Assembly (NCBI GenBank): GCA_963726405.1
Contig: CAVSCF010000005.1
Location: 1-64,000 of the forward strand
Length of the DNA stretch: 64,000 nt
From: JAOUJD01 sp963726405
Lineage (GTDB): Bacteria > Pseudomonadota > Gammaproteobacteria > Burkholderiales > Burkholderiaceae_F
Reading direction: 5' to 3'
In this document: positions 1 through 7,521 of the stretch, piece after piece
Position numbering within the stretch: position 1 is the stretch's first letter
How the letters are laid out: each line of letters opens with the position of its first letter
Translations under genes and position numbers: made by a program
The notes under the pieces: generated by a model
What the model was told of the DNA's origin: nothing
What the model saw: the letters and a program-made list of their open reading frames with translations, nothing else
Database searches by the model: none

Positions 1-27
1 GCGGTGGACTCAACTGGTCGATGCAAC
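1..27 (+). repeat. left terminal inverted repeat of IS30 copy A
   Basis: These 27 bases are the reverse complement of 1207-1233 with one mismatch. The inner core, ending in gatgcaac, is also found at both ends of copy B. Confidence 0.85.
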
Positions 28-63
28 ACACTGACTGCAGTGTAGGCAGAGGGAGTGTTGCAG

Positions 64-1224
64 ATGAAGCGCCGGACACGAACGTATTACACGGATGCCC
101 AGAAGGCATTGATGTGGGAGCGCTGGAAGGAAGGCTGGACGCTCCACCAGATTGCGCAGCTGTTTAACCGACCGCACAACTCGGTGCGGGGGATCCTGTC
201 GAGGACGGGTGGCATCCGGCCGCCATTACGCAGGCGCTGCCGTAGGTCGCTCACGCTGGCAGAGAGAGAAGAGATCTCGCGCGCCTTGGCGGAAGGCCGC
301 TCGACCCGCTCGATTGCGTTGCGGCTTGGGCGAGCGCCCTCGACGGTGAGTCGCGAGATCAAGCGCAATGGCGGTTCACCGGGCTATCGGGCCACCGAAG
401 CAGACGATGCTGCCTGGGACCGTGCGCTTCGCCCCAAGCTCTGCAAGCTGGTCGAGAACCGCGACCTGGCTCGCATCGTGACCGACAAGCTTCGGCTGCT
501 GTGGTCGCCGGAACAAGTCGCCGGATGGCTCAAGCATACTTATCCGAGCGACGAGAACAGGCACGTGTCACACGAGACCATCTATCGCAGCCTCTTCATT
601 CAGACACGAGGTGCGCTGAAGAAGGAGTTGCTGCAGTACTTGAGACGCACGCGCGGCATGCGTCGGTCTCGGCATCACACGCAGAAGACGGACAACCACG
701 GGCAGATCCTGGGCACCGTATCGATTAGCGAACGACCGGCCTCCGCCGAGGATCGCGCAGTGCCTGGTCACTGGGAGGGAGACCTGCTGTTCGGCAGCAA
801 CAACAGCCAGATCGCCACGCTGGTCGAGCGCCAGACGCGGTACCTGATGCTCGTGAAGGTGGGCGCCAAGGACACGGAGACGGTCGTCACCGCGCTGATC
901 AAGAATGCGCGCAAGCTGCCTCAGGAGCTCTACAAATCGCTGACGTGGGATCGAGGCAAGGAGATGGCCGACCACAAGCGATTCACGCTTGCGACCGACA
1001 TCCAGGTCTACTTCTGTGACCCACAGAGTCCTTGGCAGCGCGGCAGCAACGAGAACACGAACGGCCTGCTAAGGCAGTACCTGCCTAAAGGCATCGACAT
1101 CTCGGGCTACTCGCAAGCCAAACTCAACGCGGTGGCGCGGCAATTGAACCAACGGCCGAGAAAAACTCTTGGCTACGAGACACCAGCTACGATGTTCAGC
1201 CAAACCGTTGCATCGACCGGTTGA
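64..1224 (+). CDS. IS30-family DDE transposase
   Basis: This is a 386-residue transposase that cuts and joins the ends of its own element. An N-terminal helix-turn-helix region (about residues 10-45, with WTLHQIAQLFNRPH) and a second one (about 65-100, with GRAPSTVSREIKRNGG) precede the catalytic core. The core shows the IS30 DDE pattern: GHWEGDLLFGS, then TWDRGKEMADH, then RGSNENTNGLLR. These place the acidic residues near D240, D296 and E330. ATG at 64 is chosen because GGAG at 52-55 sits 8 bases upstream; an in-frame GTG at 55 is the alternative. The reading frame is complete, so this copy is probably active and could supply transposase to the broken copy at 5364-6519. Confidence 0.93.
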   Translation: MKRRTRTYYTDAQKALMWERWKEGWTLHQIAQLFNRPHNSVRGILSRTGGIRPPLRRRCRRSLTLAEREEISRALAEGRSTRSIALRLGRAPSTVSREIKRNGGSPGYRATEADDAAWDRALRPKLCKLVENRDLARIVTDKLRLLWSPEQVAGWLKHTYPSDENRHVSHETIYRSLFIQTRGALKKELLQYLRRTRGMRRSRHHTQKTDNHGQILGTVSISERPASAEDRAVPGHWEGDLLFGSNNSQIATLVERQTRYLMLVKVGAKDTETVVTALIKNARKLPQELYKSLTWDRGKEMADHKRFTLATDIQVYFCDPQSPWQRGSNENTNGLLRQYLPKGIDISGYSQAKLNAVARQLNQRPRKTLGYETPATMFSQTVASTG

Positions 1225-1233
1225 GTCCACCGC
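1207..1233 (-). repeat. right terminal inverted repeat of IS30 copy A
   Basis: This matches the left end at 26 of 27 positions when reverse-complemented. It overlaps the last codons and the stop of the transposase gene, as is usual for compact IS elements. Confidence 0.85.
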
Positions 1234-1448
1234 CAAAAGCAGAAGTAGGCCCTGTACGCACGTCGAAACCATTCGATAGTGATCGAAGCGACGACACAGG
1301 TCTGGCCGCGGGTAATCCTCGGTTATTGAGCTTTCTTCGCGTAGCCTGCGTCCGCGGCGGCGCTGGTTACTTTTCAGTTACCGGGCAAGCGCAGGCCCGA
1401 GCGGCTCATCGCACAAGAACACAACAGCGTTTCAAAAGGGGAAGATCC

Positions 1449-3197
1449 ATGAACTATCTGCGCTCGGCGCCCATCCTGGCGCTGGTCATGGCGTGCCTGG
1501 TCGCCGCCTGTGGCAAGCCGCAACAACAGGTGGCGCCACAGCCATCGCTGCAGCAGGTCGATTCTGCCGACGCCATCTACACCGGCGGCGACATAGTCAC
1601 ACTGAACGACAAGCAACCGAGCGCGGAGGCGCTGGCCGTCAAAGGCGGCAAGATCGTGGCGGTGGGAACGTGGTCGGAAGTCGAGAAGACGCACAAGGGG
1701 GCGTCCACCCGCGTTATCGATCTCGGCGGCCGGACCCTCGTGCCAGGCTTTCTCGATGCCCACAGCCACTACTTCAGTTCGCTTACCGTCGCCAACCAGG
1801 TGAATGTCTATGCGCCACCCGCCGGGCCAGGCAAGGACCCCGCCAGCATCGTGGCCGAACTGGTGAAGTACCGGGACGCGAACAAGATTCCCGCGGGCCA
1901 GGTCATCCAGGCCTACGGCTATGACGAAAACGTCATGCCGAAGGGCGACCTGCTCAACCGGGATCATCTCGACAAAGCGCTGCCGGAAAACCCGGTGCTG
2001 GTCGGACACGTCTCGATGCATGGTGCCGTCATGAACTCGGCGGCGATGAAGAAGTGGAACATTTCCGCCAAGACCAAGACCCCGCCGGGCGGCGTCATCG
2101 TGCGCAAGCCGGGGACCAACGAGCCGTATGGCTTGATCATGGAGACCGCCTACCTGCCGGTCTTTGCGTCGTTGCCGCAGCCGACTGCCGAGCAAGAGAT
2201 TGAGTGGTCCAAGGCGGGGCAGCTGCTGTTCGCGCAGCACGGCGTCACCACCGCGCACGAGGGCGCAACTCACGTCGGAGATCTGGATGTGATGGCGCGT
2301 GCGGCCGCTGGCGGCGCGACGCTCATCGACGTGATCGCGTACCCGTTCATCACCGACCTGGACGCGGTCCTCAAGAAGTATCCGAAGGAAAGCTGGGGCA
2401 CCTACGAGAACCGGCTCAAGATCGGCGGCGTGAAGATCACCATTGACGGATCACCCCAGGGGAAGACCGCCTACTTCACCTCGCCCTACCTGACCGGCGG
2501 ACCCGGCGGCGAGAAGAAGTGGAGCGGCGAGCTCACCTTCCCGGAAGAGGTCGTGACCAAGGCAGTGAAGGCGGTCTACGACATGGGTGTGCCACTGAAC
2601 CTGCATGCCAACGGGGACGGCGCGATCGATGCGTTTCTTCGCGCGCACGAGAGCGCGGCCGCGGGTGATCTGAGCCGGGACCGGAACATCACGATGATCC
2701 ACTCGCAGTTCGTGCGCAAGGACCAGCTCGACAAGTACGTTACCTACAAGATCCGCCCGTCGTTCTACACCCTGCACACCTACTACTTTGCCGAGGCGCA
2801 CATCGCCAACCGCGGCAGGGAGCAGGCGATGTACATCAGCCCGATGCGCGACGCCATCGACAAGGGCTTGGTGCCGACCAATCACACCGACTTCGTCGTT
2901 GCCCCTCTCGACCAGATGTTCATGATGTGGTCCGCGGTTAACCGCCTGTCACGCGGCGGCGAGCTGATCGGCGCGGATCAGCGCATCACGCCGCTGGAGG
3001 CGCTCAAAGCCATGACGATCAATGTCGCACACCAGTACGGCGAGCAGGCGTCCAAGGGTTCGCTCGAGGCCGGCAAGCTGGCCGACCTGGTGATCCTCGA
3101 TCAGAACCCATTAAAGGTCGAAGCGATGAAGATCAAGGACGTGAAAGTCGTCGAGACCATCAAGGAAGGCAAGACGATCTACAGGCGAGACGGTTGA
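1449..3197 (+). CDS. lipoprotein amidohydrolase, YtcJ/amidohydrolase-3 family
   Basis: This predicted metal-dependent hydrolase (582 residues) belongs to the amidohydrolase-3 (YtcJ/NfdA-like) group, whose members act on amide or C-N bonds. The substrate is unknown. The N-terminus is a lipoprotein signal with a VAAC lipobox (Cys21, Gly at +2), so the enzyme is probably membrane-anchored in the periplasm. Family marks are the metal-binding HSH in GFLDAHSHYF (105-107), GGVKITIDGSPQGK, IHSQF, and NHTDF near the C-terminus. ATG at 1449 is preferred over the open frame from 1221 because it follows a purine-rich RBS (aaaagggg) and begins the signal peptide; the upstream frame runs into the IS end. 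The gene lies just right of IS30 copy A and may belong to its cargo. Confidence 0.85.
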   Translation: MNYLRSAPILALVMACLVAACGKPQQQVAPQPSLQQVDSADAIYTGGDIVTLNDKQPSAEALAVKGGKIVAVGTWSEVEKTHKGASTRVIDLGGRTLVPGFLDAHSHYFSSLTVANQVNVYAPPAGPGKDPASIVAELVKYRDANKIPAGQVIQAYGYDENVMPKGDLLNRDHLDKALPENPVLVGHVSMHGAVMNSAAMKKWNISAKTKTPPGGVIVRKPGTNEPYGLIMETAYLPVFASLPQPTAEQEIEWSKAGQLLFAQHGVTTAHEGATHVGDLDVMARAAAGGATLIDVIAYPFITDLDAVLKKYPKESWGTYENRLKIGGVKITIDGSPQGKTAYFTSPYLTGGPGGEKKWSGELTFPEEVVTKAVKAVYDMGVPLNLHANGDGAIDAFLRAHESAAAGDLSRDRNITMIHSQFVRKDQLDKYVTYKIRPSFYTLHTYYFAEAHIANRGREQAMYISPMRDAIDKGLVPTNHTDFVVAPLDQMFMMWSAVNRLSRGGELIGADQRITPLEALKAMTINVAHQYGEQASKGSLEAGKLADLVILDQNPLKVEAMKIKDVKVVETIKEGKTIYRRDG

Positions 3198-3210
3198 TCA
3201 AGCGGGTTGG

Positions 3211-3284
3211 AAGGTCCGCTCAGGGTCGCGAAGCGTCCGTCGAGTGAAGGTCGCTACGCGGCCAGAAGCGGCGGCGGCCACTCT
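3211..3284 (+). repeat. dispersed intergenic repeat, unit R1
   Basis: This is a degenerate repeat of about 70 bases between the amidohydrolase and DUF4239 genes. Its marks are gggtcgcgaag, then gaaggtcgct, then gcggccag-agcgg and gccactc-gcgc. The same ordered blocks occur at 4177-4250. It has no convincing coding content. Confidence 0.5.
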
Positions 3285-3339
3285 GCGCGGTGTGTGGCGC
3301 CTATGATTTCACACTCACGCAGCCAAACCCGACCTACTT

Positions 3340-4110
3340 ATGAACTTTACGTTGACCGCAGTACTGACGGCTGCCGGCCTGTTCGCTGGAATGCTGCTGT
3401 TCCTGGAACTCGGGCGTCGAATTGGACTACGTCGCCTCAAGCAGGAAGGAGATGGGGCGGGGGCGGGGGTCGGCGTCGTCGAAGGCGCCGTATTTGCGCT
3501 GCTTGGCCTGCTTATCGCGTTCACATTCTCTGGAGCGGCGGGTCGGTTCGAGGACAGACGCAATTTGATCGTCGATGAGGCCAACGCTGTCGGGACGGCG
3601 TACCTGCGCATAGATCTGCTGCCCGCCGCAGCGCAGGGCGAAATGCGCGATCGGTTTCGCCGCTACCTGGATGCGCGGCTCGCCGTATACCGGGCGCTGC
3701 CGGACCTCGAGGCCGCGAACGAGCATCTCGCGTCCGCAAATCGGATCCAGCAGGAAATCTGGATGCGGGCCGTAGCAGACTCTGCCGACTCGCAGTCCGC
3801 ACGGATGCTCCTGCTGCCCGCGCTGAACGAGATGTTCGACATCACCACGACGCGGACGATGGCCGCGCAGGCCCATCCACCTCATGTGGTGTTCGGACTC
3901 CTGTTCGTGTTCGCGCTGTGCGCCGCGCTCCTCGCAGGCAGCGCGATGGCCCGGCCGCAGTCGCGCCACTGGCTGCACTCCGCGACATTCGCATTCGCGC
4001 TCGCCGGTTCTGTGTACGTGATCATCGACATGGAGTTCCCGCGGGTCGGGCTGATCCGCGTCGATGCATTCGACAAGGTCCTGGTCGAACTGCGCCGTAG
4101 CATGGAATAG
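3340..4110 (+). CDS. DUF4239 (bestrophin-like) membrane protein
   Basis: This is a 256-residue integral membrane protein. Four hydrophobic segments lie at about 5-25, 47-67, 185-205 and 215-234, with a long soluble loop of about 115 residues between the second and third. The second segment and what follows (LLIAFTFSGAAGRFEDRR, then EANAVGTAYLRIDLLP) match the DUF4239 family, called bestrophin-like in current databases. Function is not established and no enzyme motif is visible. It stands alone between two dispersed repeat units, co-oriented with both neighbours but 142 and 294 bp away, so it is probably transcribed separately. The family call comes from pattern memory. Confidence 0.72.
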   Translation: MNFTLTAVLTAAGLFAGMLLFLELGRRIGLRRLKQEGDGAGAGVGVVEGAVFALLGLLIAFTFSGAAGRFEDRRNLIVDEANAVGTAYLRIDLLPAAAQGEMRDRFRRYLDARLAVYRALPDLEAANEHLASANRIQQEIWMRAVADSADSQSARMLLLPALNEMFDITTTRTMAAQAHPPHVVFGLLFVFALCAALLAGSAMARPQSRHWLHSATFAFALAGSVYVIIDMEFPRVGLIRVDAFDKVLVELRRSME

Positions 4111-4176
4111 CACCGACGCGCTTAACGTCGACGTTGGGCTCTCGCCCCGAGCGTCTGCTACCGGAAGTGTGGCAGT

Positions 4177-4250
4177 TCGGCTTCGGGTCGCAAAGTGCCA
4201 ATTGGCGAAAGGTCGCTGAGCGGCCAGGAGCGGACAAGCCACTCGGCGCT
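4177..4250 (+). repeat. dispersed intergenic repeat, unit R2
   Basis: This is the second copy of the repeat at 3211-3284, in the same orientation. Shared blocks are gggtcgc-aag, gaaaggtcgct, agcggccag-agcgg and gccactc-gcgc. The rest of the 4111-4404 gap shows no gene. Confidence 0.5.
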
Positions 4251-4404
4251 GCTCTTTAGAAGGCCCTCGTAATCCAAGCGCAGGGCGCTTACCGTCCGAA
4301 GCCTCGGTCGTTCCGCGTTTGGATCGCGCTTGATCCAAGGCCAACCCGGCACCCCTTCCACGTCTAGGTTGAAGTGGTTACGACGGGCAATTGGAGTGAA
4401 TCCG

Positions 4405-5241
4405 ATGATCGACGCATCCTTGCGCACACTTGGCCGGCTGCTGTTCGGCGCATTGGCATCCTTGGCAGTAGTGGTTGGCGCATTGGCCGCCGACGCTCCC
4501 GCCGTTCGAATCACCTATCTATACGACAACAGTGCCGCGTCGCCTGGGGTTGCGCCTGCGTGGGGCTTCTCGGCGCTGGTTGAGGCCTACGGCAAGCGGG
4601 TGCTCTTCGACACCGGTGGCGACGACGCGATATTTCGACGGAACGTCGACGCGTTGAACATCAACCTCAGGCAGCTGGACGCGCTGGTTTTGTCGCATGA
4701 GCATTGGGACCACACGAAGGGCATTCCAACGCTCGGACGACGGGACGGGCTTCCTGTCTACTTTCCTGCCAGCGCGGCACAAGGGGCTCCGTTCCGCGCG
4801 GCGTTGGCCACTGCCGGGATGGCAGCCGTTCCGGTGACCGCGATGACGAGCATCGCGCCACGCATCGCCGTCAGTCATGAAATGTCGAGCCCGATGGCAC
4901 CTGAGGTGGCATTGATGATCGACACGGACGACGGTCTGGTCGTGCTCGTCGGGTGCTCACATCCCGGCCCCGATACGATGCTCAAGCAGATACGAGAGCG
5001 AACCGGCAGACCGATCCTCATGGTCGTCGGCGGCTTTCACATGCTCGACTTCGATGCGGACCAGATCAAACGCACCCTCGACGAGTTCAAGGCGCTTGGT
5101 GTGCGCTACGTAGGCCCGACGCACTGCACCGGCGGTCCAGCGATCACGGCGGCATTCGATGCCTTTCCCGGCACCTTCATACAGGGCGGCGTGGGGACGA
5201 TCGTGCAGGCCGGGCCATTCGCACGGCAAACGGTTCCGTGA
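4405..5241 (+). CDS. exported MBL-fold metallo-hydrolase (COG1237-like)
   Basis: This is a 278-residue metallo-beta-lactamase-fold protein with an N-terminal signal segment (about residues 8-29, ending ALAAD). The zinc-binding motif is intact in VLSHEHWDHTKG (H98, H100, D102, H103). Further histidines appear in VGCSHPGPD, VVGGFHML and VGPTHCTGG. The order and spacing fit the COG1237 group, named after a dihydropterin/methanopterin-related synthase but found in many bacteria with unknown substrates. ATG at 4405 is chosen because GGAG lies 8 bases upstream and the signal peptide begins there; the frame stays open back to 4330 without an RBS. Its export and position between IS copies suggest an accessory hydrolase. 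I do not assign a substrate. Confidence 0.8.
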   Translation: MIDASLRTLGRLLFGALASLAVVVGALAADAPAVRITYLYDNSAASPGVAPAWGFSALVEAYGKRVLFDTGGDDAIFRRNVDALNINLRQLDALVLSHEHWDHTKGIPTLGRRDGLPVYFPASAAQGAPFRAALATAGMAAVPVTAMTSIAPRIAVSHEMSSPMAPEVALMIDTDDGLVVLVGCSHPGPDTMLKQIRERTGRPILMVVGGFHMLDFDADQIKRTLDEFKALGVRYVGPTHCTGGPAITAAFDAFPGTFIQGGVGTIVQAGPFARQTVP

Positions 5242-5340
5242 CTCGTCGCCTGGGACAAATGGACGGCAAGCGGAATCTCGCTCTGTAACGTGAGCTACGG
5301 AGCAACAAGAGTTATGGACTGACTGCTAGGCGAGTTAGGC

Positions 5341-5360
5341 AAAGTCCGCTCTGGGTCGCG
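5341..5360 (+). repeat. dispersed intergenic repeat, truncated unit R3
   Basis: The bases aaagtccgctctgggtcgcg match the start of units R1 and R2, then stop exactly where IS30 copy B begins. This suggests the IS inserted into a repeat unit. The other half is not clearly recognisable beyond 6580. Confidence 0.4.
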
Positions 5361-6580
5361 GATTCAACCGGTCAATGCAACGGTTTGGCTGAACATCTTA
5401 GCCGGTGTCTGGTAGACGAGAGTTTTTCTCGGCCGTTGGTTCAATTGTCGCGCCATCGCGTTGAGTTTGGCTTGTGAGTAGCTCGAGACGTCGATGCCTG
5501 TAGGCAGATACTGCCTTAGCAGGCCATTCGTGTTCTCGTTGCTGCCGCGCTGCCAAGGACTCTGCGGGTCACAGAAGTAGACCTGTACGTCGGTCGCAAG
5601 CGTGAAGCGCTTGTGGTCGGCCATCTCCTTGCCTCGATCCCAAGTCAGCGATTTGTAGAGCTCCTGAGGGAGCTTGCGCGCATTCTTGATCAGCGCGGTG
5701 ACGACCGTCTCCGTGTCCTTGGCGCCCACCTTCACGAGCATCAGGTACCGCGTCTGGCGCTCGACCAGCGTGGCGATCTGGCTGTTGTTGCTGCCGAACA
5801 GCAGGTCTCCCTCCCAGTGACCAGGCACAGCCCGATCCTCGGCGGAGGCCGGCCGTTCGCTGATCGACACGGTGTCCAGGATCTGCCCATGGTTGTCGGT
5901 CTTCTGCGTGTAATGCCGAGACCGACGCATGCCGCGTGTGCGTCTCAAGTACTGCAACAACTCCTTCTTCAGCGCACCTCGTGTCTGAATGAAGAGGCTG
6001 CGGTAGATGGTCTCGTGTGACACGTGCCGGCTCTCGTCGCTCGGATAAGTATGCTTGAGCCATCCGGCGATTTGTTCCGGCGACCACAGCAGCCGAAGCT
6101 TGTCGGTCACGATGCGCGCCAAGTCCGGGTTCTCGACCAGCTTGCAGGGCTTGGGGCGAAGCGCACGGTCCCAGGCGGCATCGTCTGCTTCGGTAGCCCG
6201 ATAGTCGGATGAACCGCCATTGCGCTTGATCTCGCGGCTCACCGTGGACGGCGCTCGCCCAAGTCGCACCGCAATCGAACGGATCGAGCGGCCTTCCGCT
6301 AGGCCGCGCGAGATCTCTTCTCTCTCGGCCAGCGTGAGCGACCTAGGGCAGCGCCTGCGCAACGGCGGCCGGATGCCACCCGTCCTGAGGACCCCGCACC
6401 GACGTGTGCGGTCGGTTAAACAGCTGCGCAATCTGGTGGAGCGTCCAGCCTTCCTTCCAGCGCTCCCACATCAACGCCTTCTGGGCATCCGTGTAATACG
6501 TCCGTGTCCGGCGCTTCATCTGCAACACTCCTTCTGCCTACACGGCAGTCAGTGTGTTGCATCGACCGGTTGAACCCGCC
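5358..6580 (-). mobile_element. IS30-family insertion sequence, copy B (defective)
   Basis: This is the second copy of the element at 1-1233, in the opposite orientation. The end repeats lie at about 5358-5381 and 6556-6580 and share the gttgcat-gaccggttga core with copy A, with a few substitutions. The transposase is disrupted. No clear target-site duplication could be picked out. With copy A it brackets about 4.1 kb. Confidence 0.85.
5364..6519 (-). pseudogene. IS30-family transposase, frameshifted
   Basis: The translated halves are nearly identical to the transposase at 64-1224, but the frame breaks after NRPHTSVRG near 6390. Against copy A, 14 bases (ggatcctgtcgagg) are replaced by 9 (gtcctcagg), a net loss of five, so the N-terminal helix-turn-helix and the catalytic domain are in different frames. 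The catalytic part, including GHWEGDLLFGS and TWDRGKEMADH, stays open in the ORF 5364-6431. A five-base loss is not a typical programmed shift, so I read it as decay. The ends could still be mobilised in trans by copy A. Confidence 0.85.
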
Positions 6581-6662
6581 CGCGAAAGCGGCCCTCCACC
6601 TAGCAACTGATACAGGATCAGGTCCAGGGCTTGAGCTATTGCGAGGGCGCAGCCATTCTTTC

Positions 6663-6676
6663 TGCAATTGATTGCA
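6663..6676. promoter_or_regulatory. operator-like palindrome TGCAAT-TG-ATTGCA
   Basis: This is a perfect 6+2+6 inverted repeat, identical to the one at 14001-14014. Such dyads are typical of GntR- or LysR-type sites, but no regulator gene is in view and the role is inferred. Confidence 0.35.
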
Positions 6677-6782
6677 AGCAGCCCCGACCAACTGATGATG
6701 CATCCGTTGGTCGTTACACCTGACTACTGCCCAGTTTCCAAGCGATTGGACCGCTATCAAAGGCAGGAGCTGCAACCATTAC

Positions 6783-6796
6783 TGCAATCAACTGCA
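6783..6796. promoter_or_regulatory. imperfect operator-like palindrome
   Basis: TGCAATCAACTGCA is the same dyad as at 6663 with one mismatch in the right arm, 120 bases further on. Confidence 0.3.
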
Positions 6797-6912
6797 CGAA
6801 CCGTCGAGCGCTGAGTAGCGGAAGCCACCGATTGCATTCGCCGCAGCGGACCAGTCTGTCCGCGAGCTGAGAACGGGGGCACTGCGGCCGTTCTCCAATC
6901 TTGCGAGGGCCG

Positions 6913-7521
6913 CTAAAGGCGATAGATCCACGGGCGCAATTGCCGATCATCGCGCTGGAATCGCGCGATCTCGGAGCCACTTCGGAGTGTGAGCCCGATC
7001 TCGTCCAGGCCGACGAGAAACGCGTCCCGGATTGAGGGCGCCATATCGAACGCGACCGAAGCGAGACCTACCGCCTCGATCGACTGTGTTCGCAGATCAA
7101 CTCTGACGCGGGCTCCAGTCACTGCGACTGCGGCAATCCGGTCGATCAGTTTCCGCTCCAAAACGATCGGCAGAACGCCGTTCTGCAGGCAGTTGCCGAG
7201 GAAGATGTCGCCAAAGCTCTCCGCAATGACGCAACGGATTCCGAAGTCGTCTAACGCCCAGACTGCCATCTCCCTCGAACTTCCGCAGCCGAAGTTAGAG
7301 CCGGCCAGCAGGACTCTGGCGTCCCTGAAAGGCGCCTGATTGAGAATGAAGTCCGGGTCCTCGCTGCCATCAGGGCGGTAACGAAGGATTTCGAACGCCC
7401 ATGGCCCGAACTCTCCCCGTTTGCACTGAGCCACCCGCTCGATGCGCACGATGACATCGGTATCGATGTTGTCGCGAAGCAGCGGCGCGGCCGGCCCCTC
7501 GCAGTCGATGAACGCTTTCAT
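6913..7521 (-). CDS. LeuD-type dehydratase small subunit
   Basis: This is the small (swivel-domain) subunit of an aconitase-family hydro-lyase, 202 residues, like the 3-isopropylmalate dehydratase small subunit. The substrate-loop signature GSNFGCGSSREMAVWAL is intact and the N-terminal RDNIDTDVIVRIER is also typical. The ATG is set by a 4-base ATGA overlap with the large-subunit gene, which implies translational coupling. No leuB or leuA is nearby; instead the operon has a C-C lyase and an importer, so the pair more likely hydrates a catabolic dicarboxylate than isopropylmalate. Specificity cannot be read from sequence; authentic leucine LeuD is the default alternative. Confidence 0.85.
   Translation of the reverse strand: MKAFIDCEGPAAPLLRDNIDTDVIVRIERVAQCKRGEFGPWAFEILRYRPDGSEDPDFILNQAPFRDARVLLAGSNFGCGSSREMAVWALDDFGIRCVIAESFGDIFLGNCLQNGVLPIVLERKLIDRIAAVAVTGARVRVDLRTQSIEAVGLASVAFDMAPSIRDAFLVGLDEIGLTLRSGSEIARFQRDDRQLRPWIYRL

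Larger units (their letters stand above)
1..1233 (+). mobile_element. IS30-family insertion sequence, copy A (intact)
   Basis: The element carries one transposase gene between terminal inverted repeats at 1-27 and 1207-1233, which differ at a single base. The left repeat starts at the first base of the window, so the true outer edge and any target duplication on that side cannot be seen. A second copy lies inverted at 5358-6580, so the two could act as the arms of a composite element. The family call rests on the transposase and the IR-ORF-IR layout. Confidence 0.88.
6581..6912. other. intergenic gap with operator-like palindromes
   Basis: This 332-bp gap between IS30 copy B and the end of the LeuD-like gene holds no supported gene. 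It contains two copies of a 14-bp inverted repeat of the form TGCAAT-nn-ATTGCA, listed separately, and a third copy lies beyond the far end of the operon at 14001. Confidence 0.6.
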
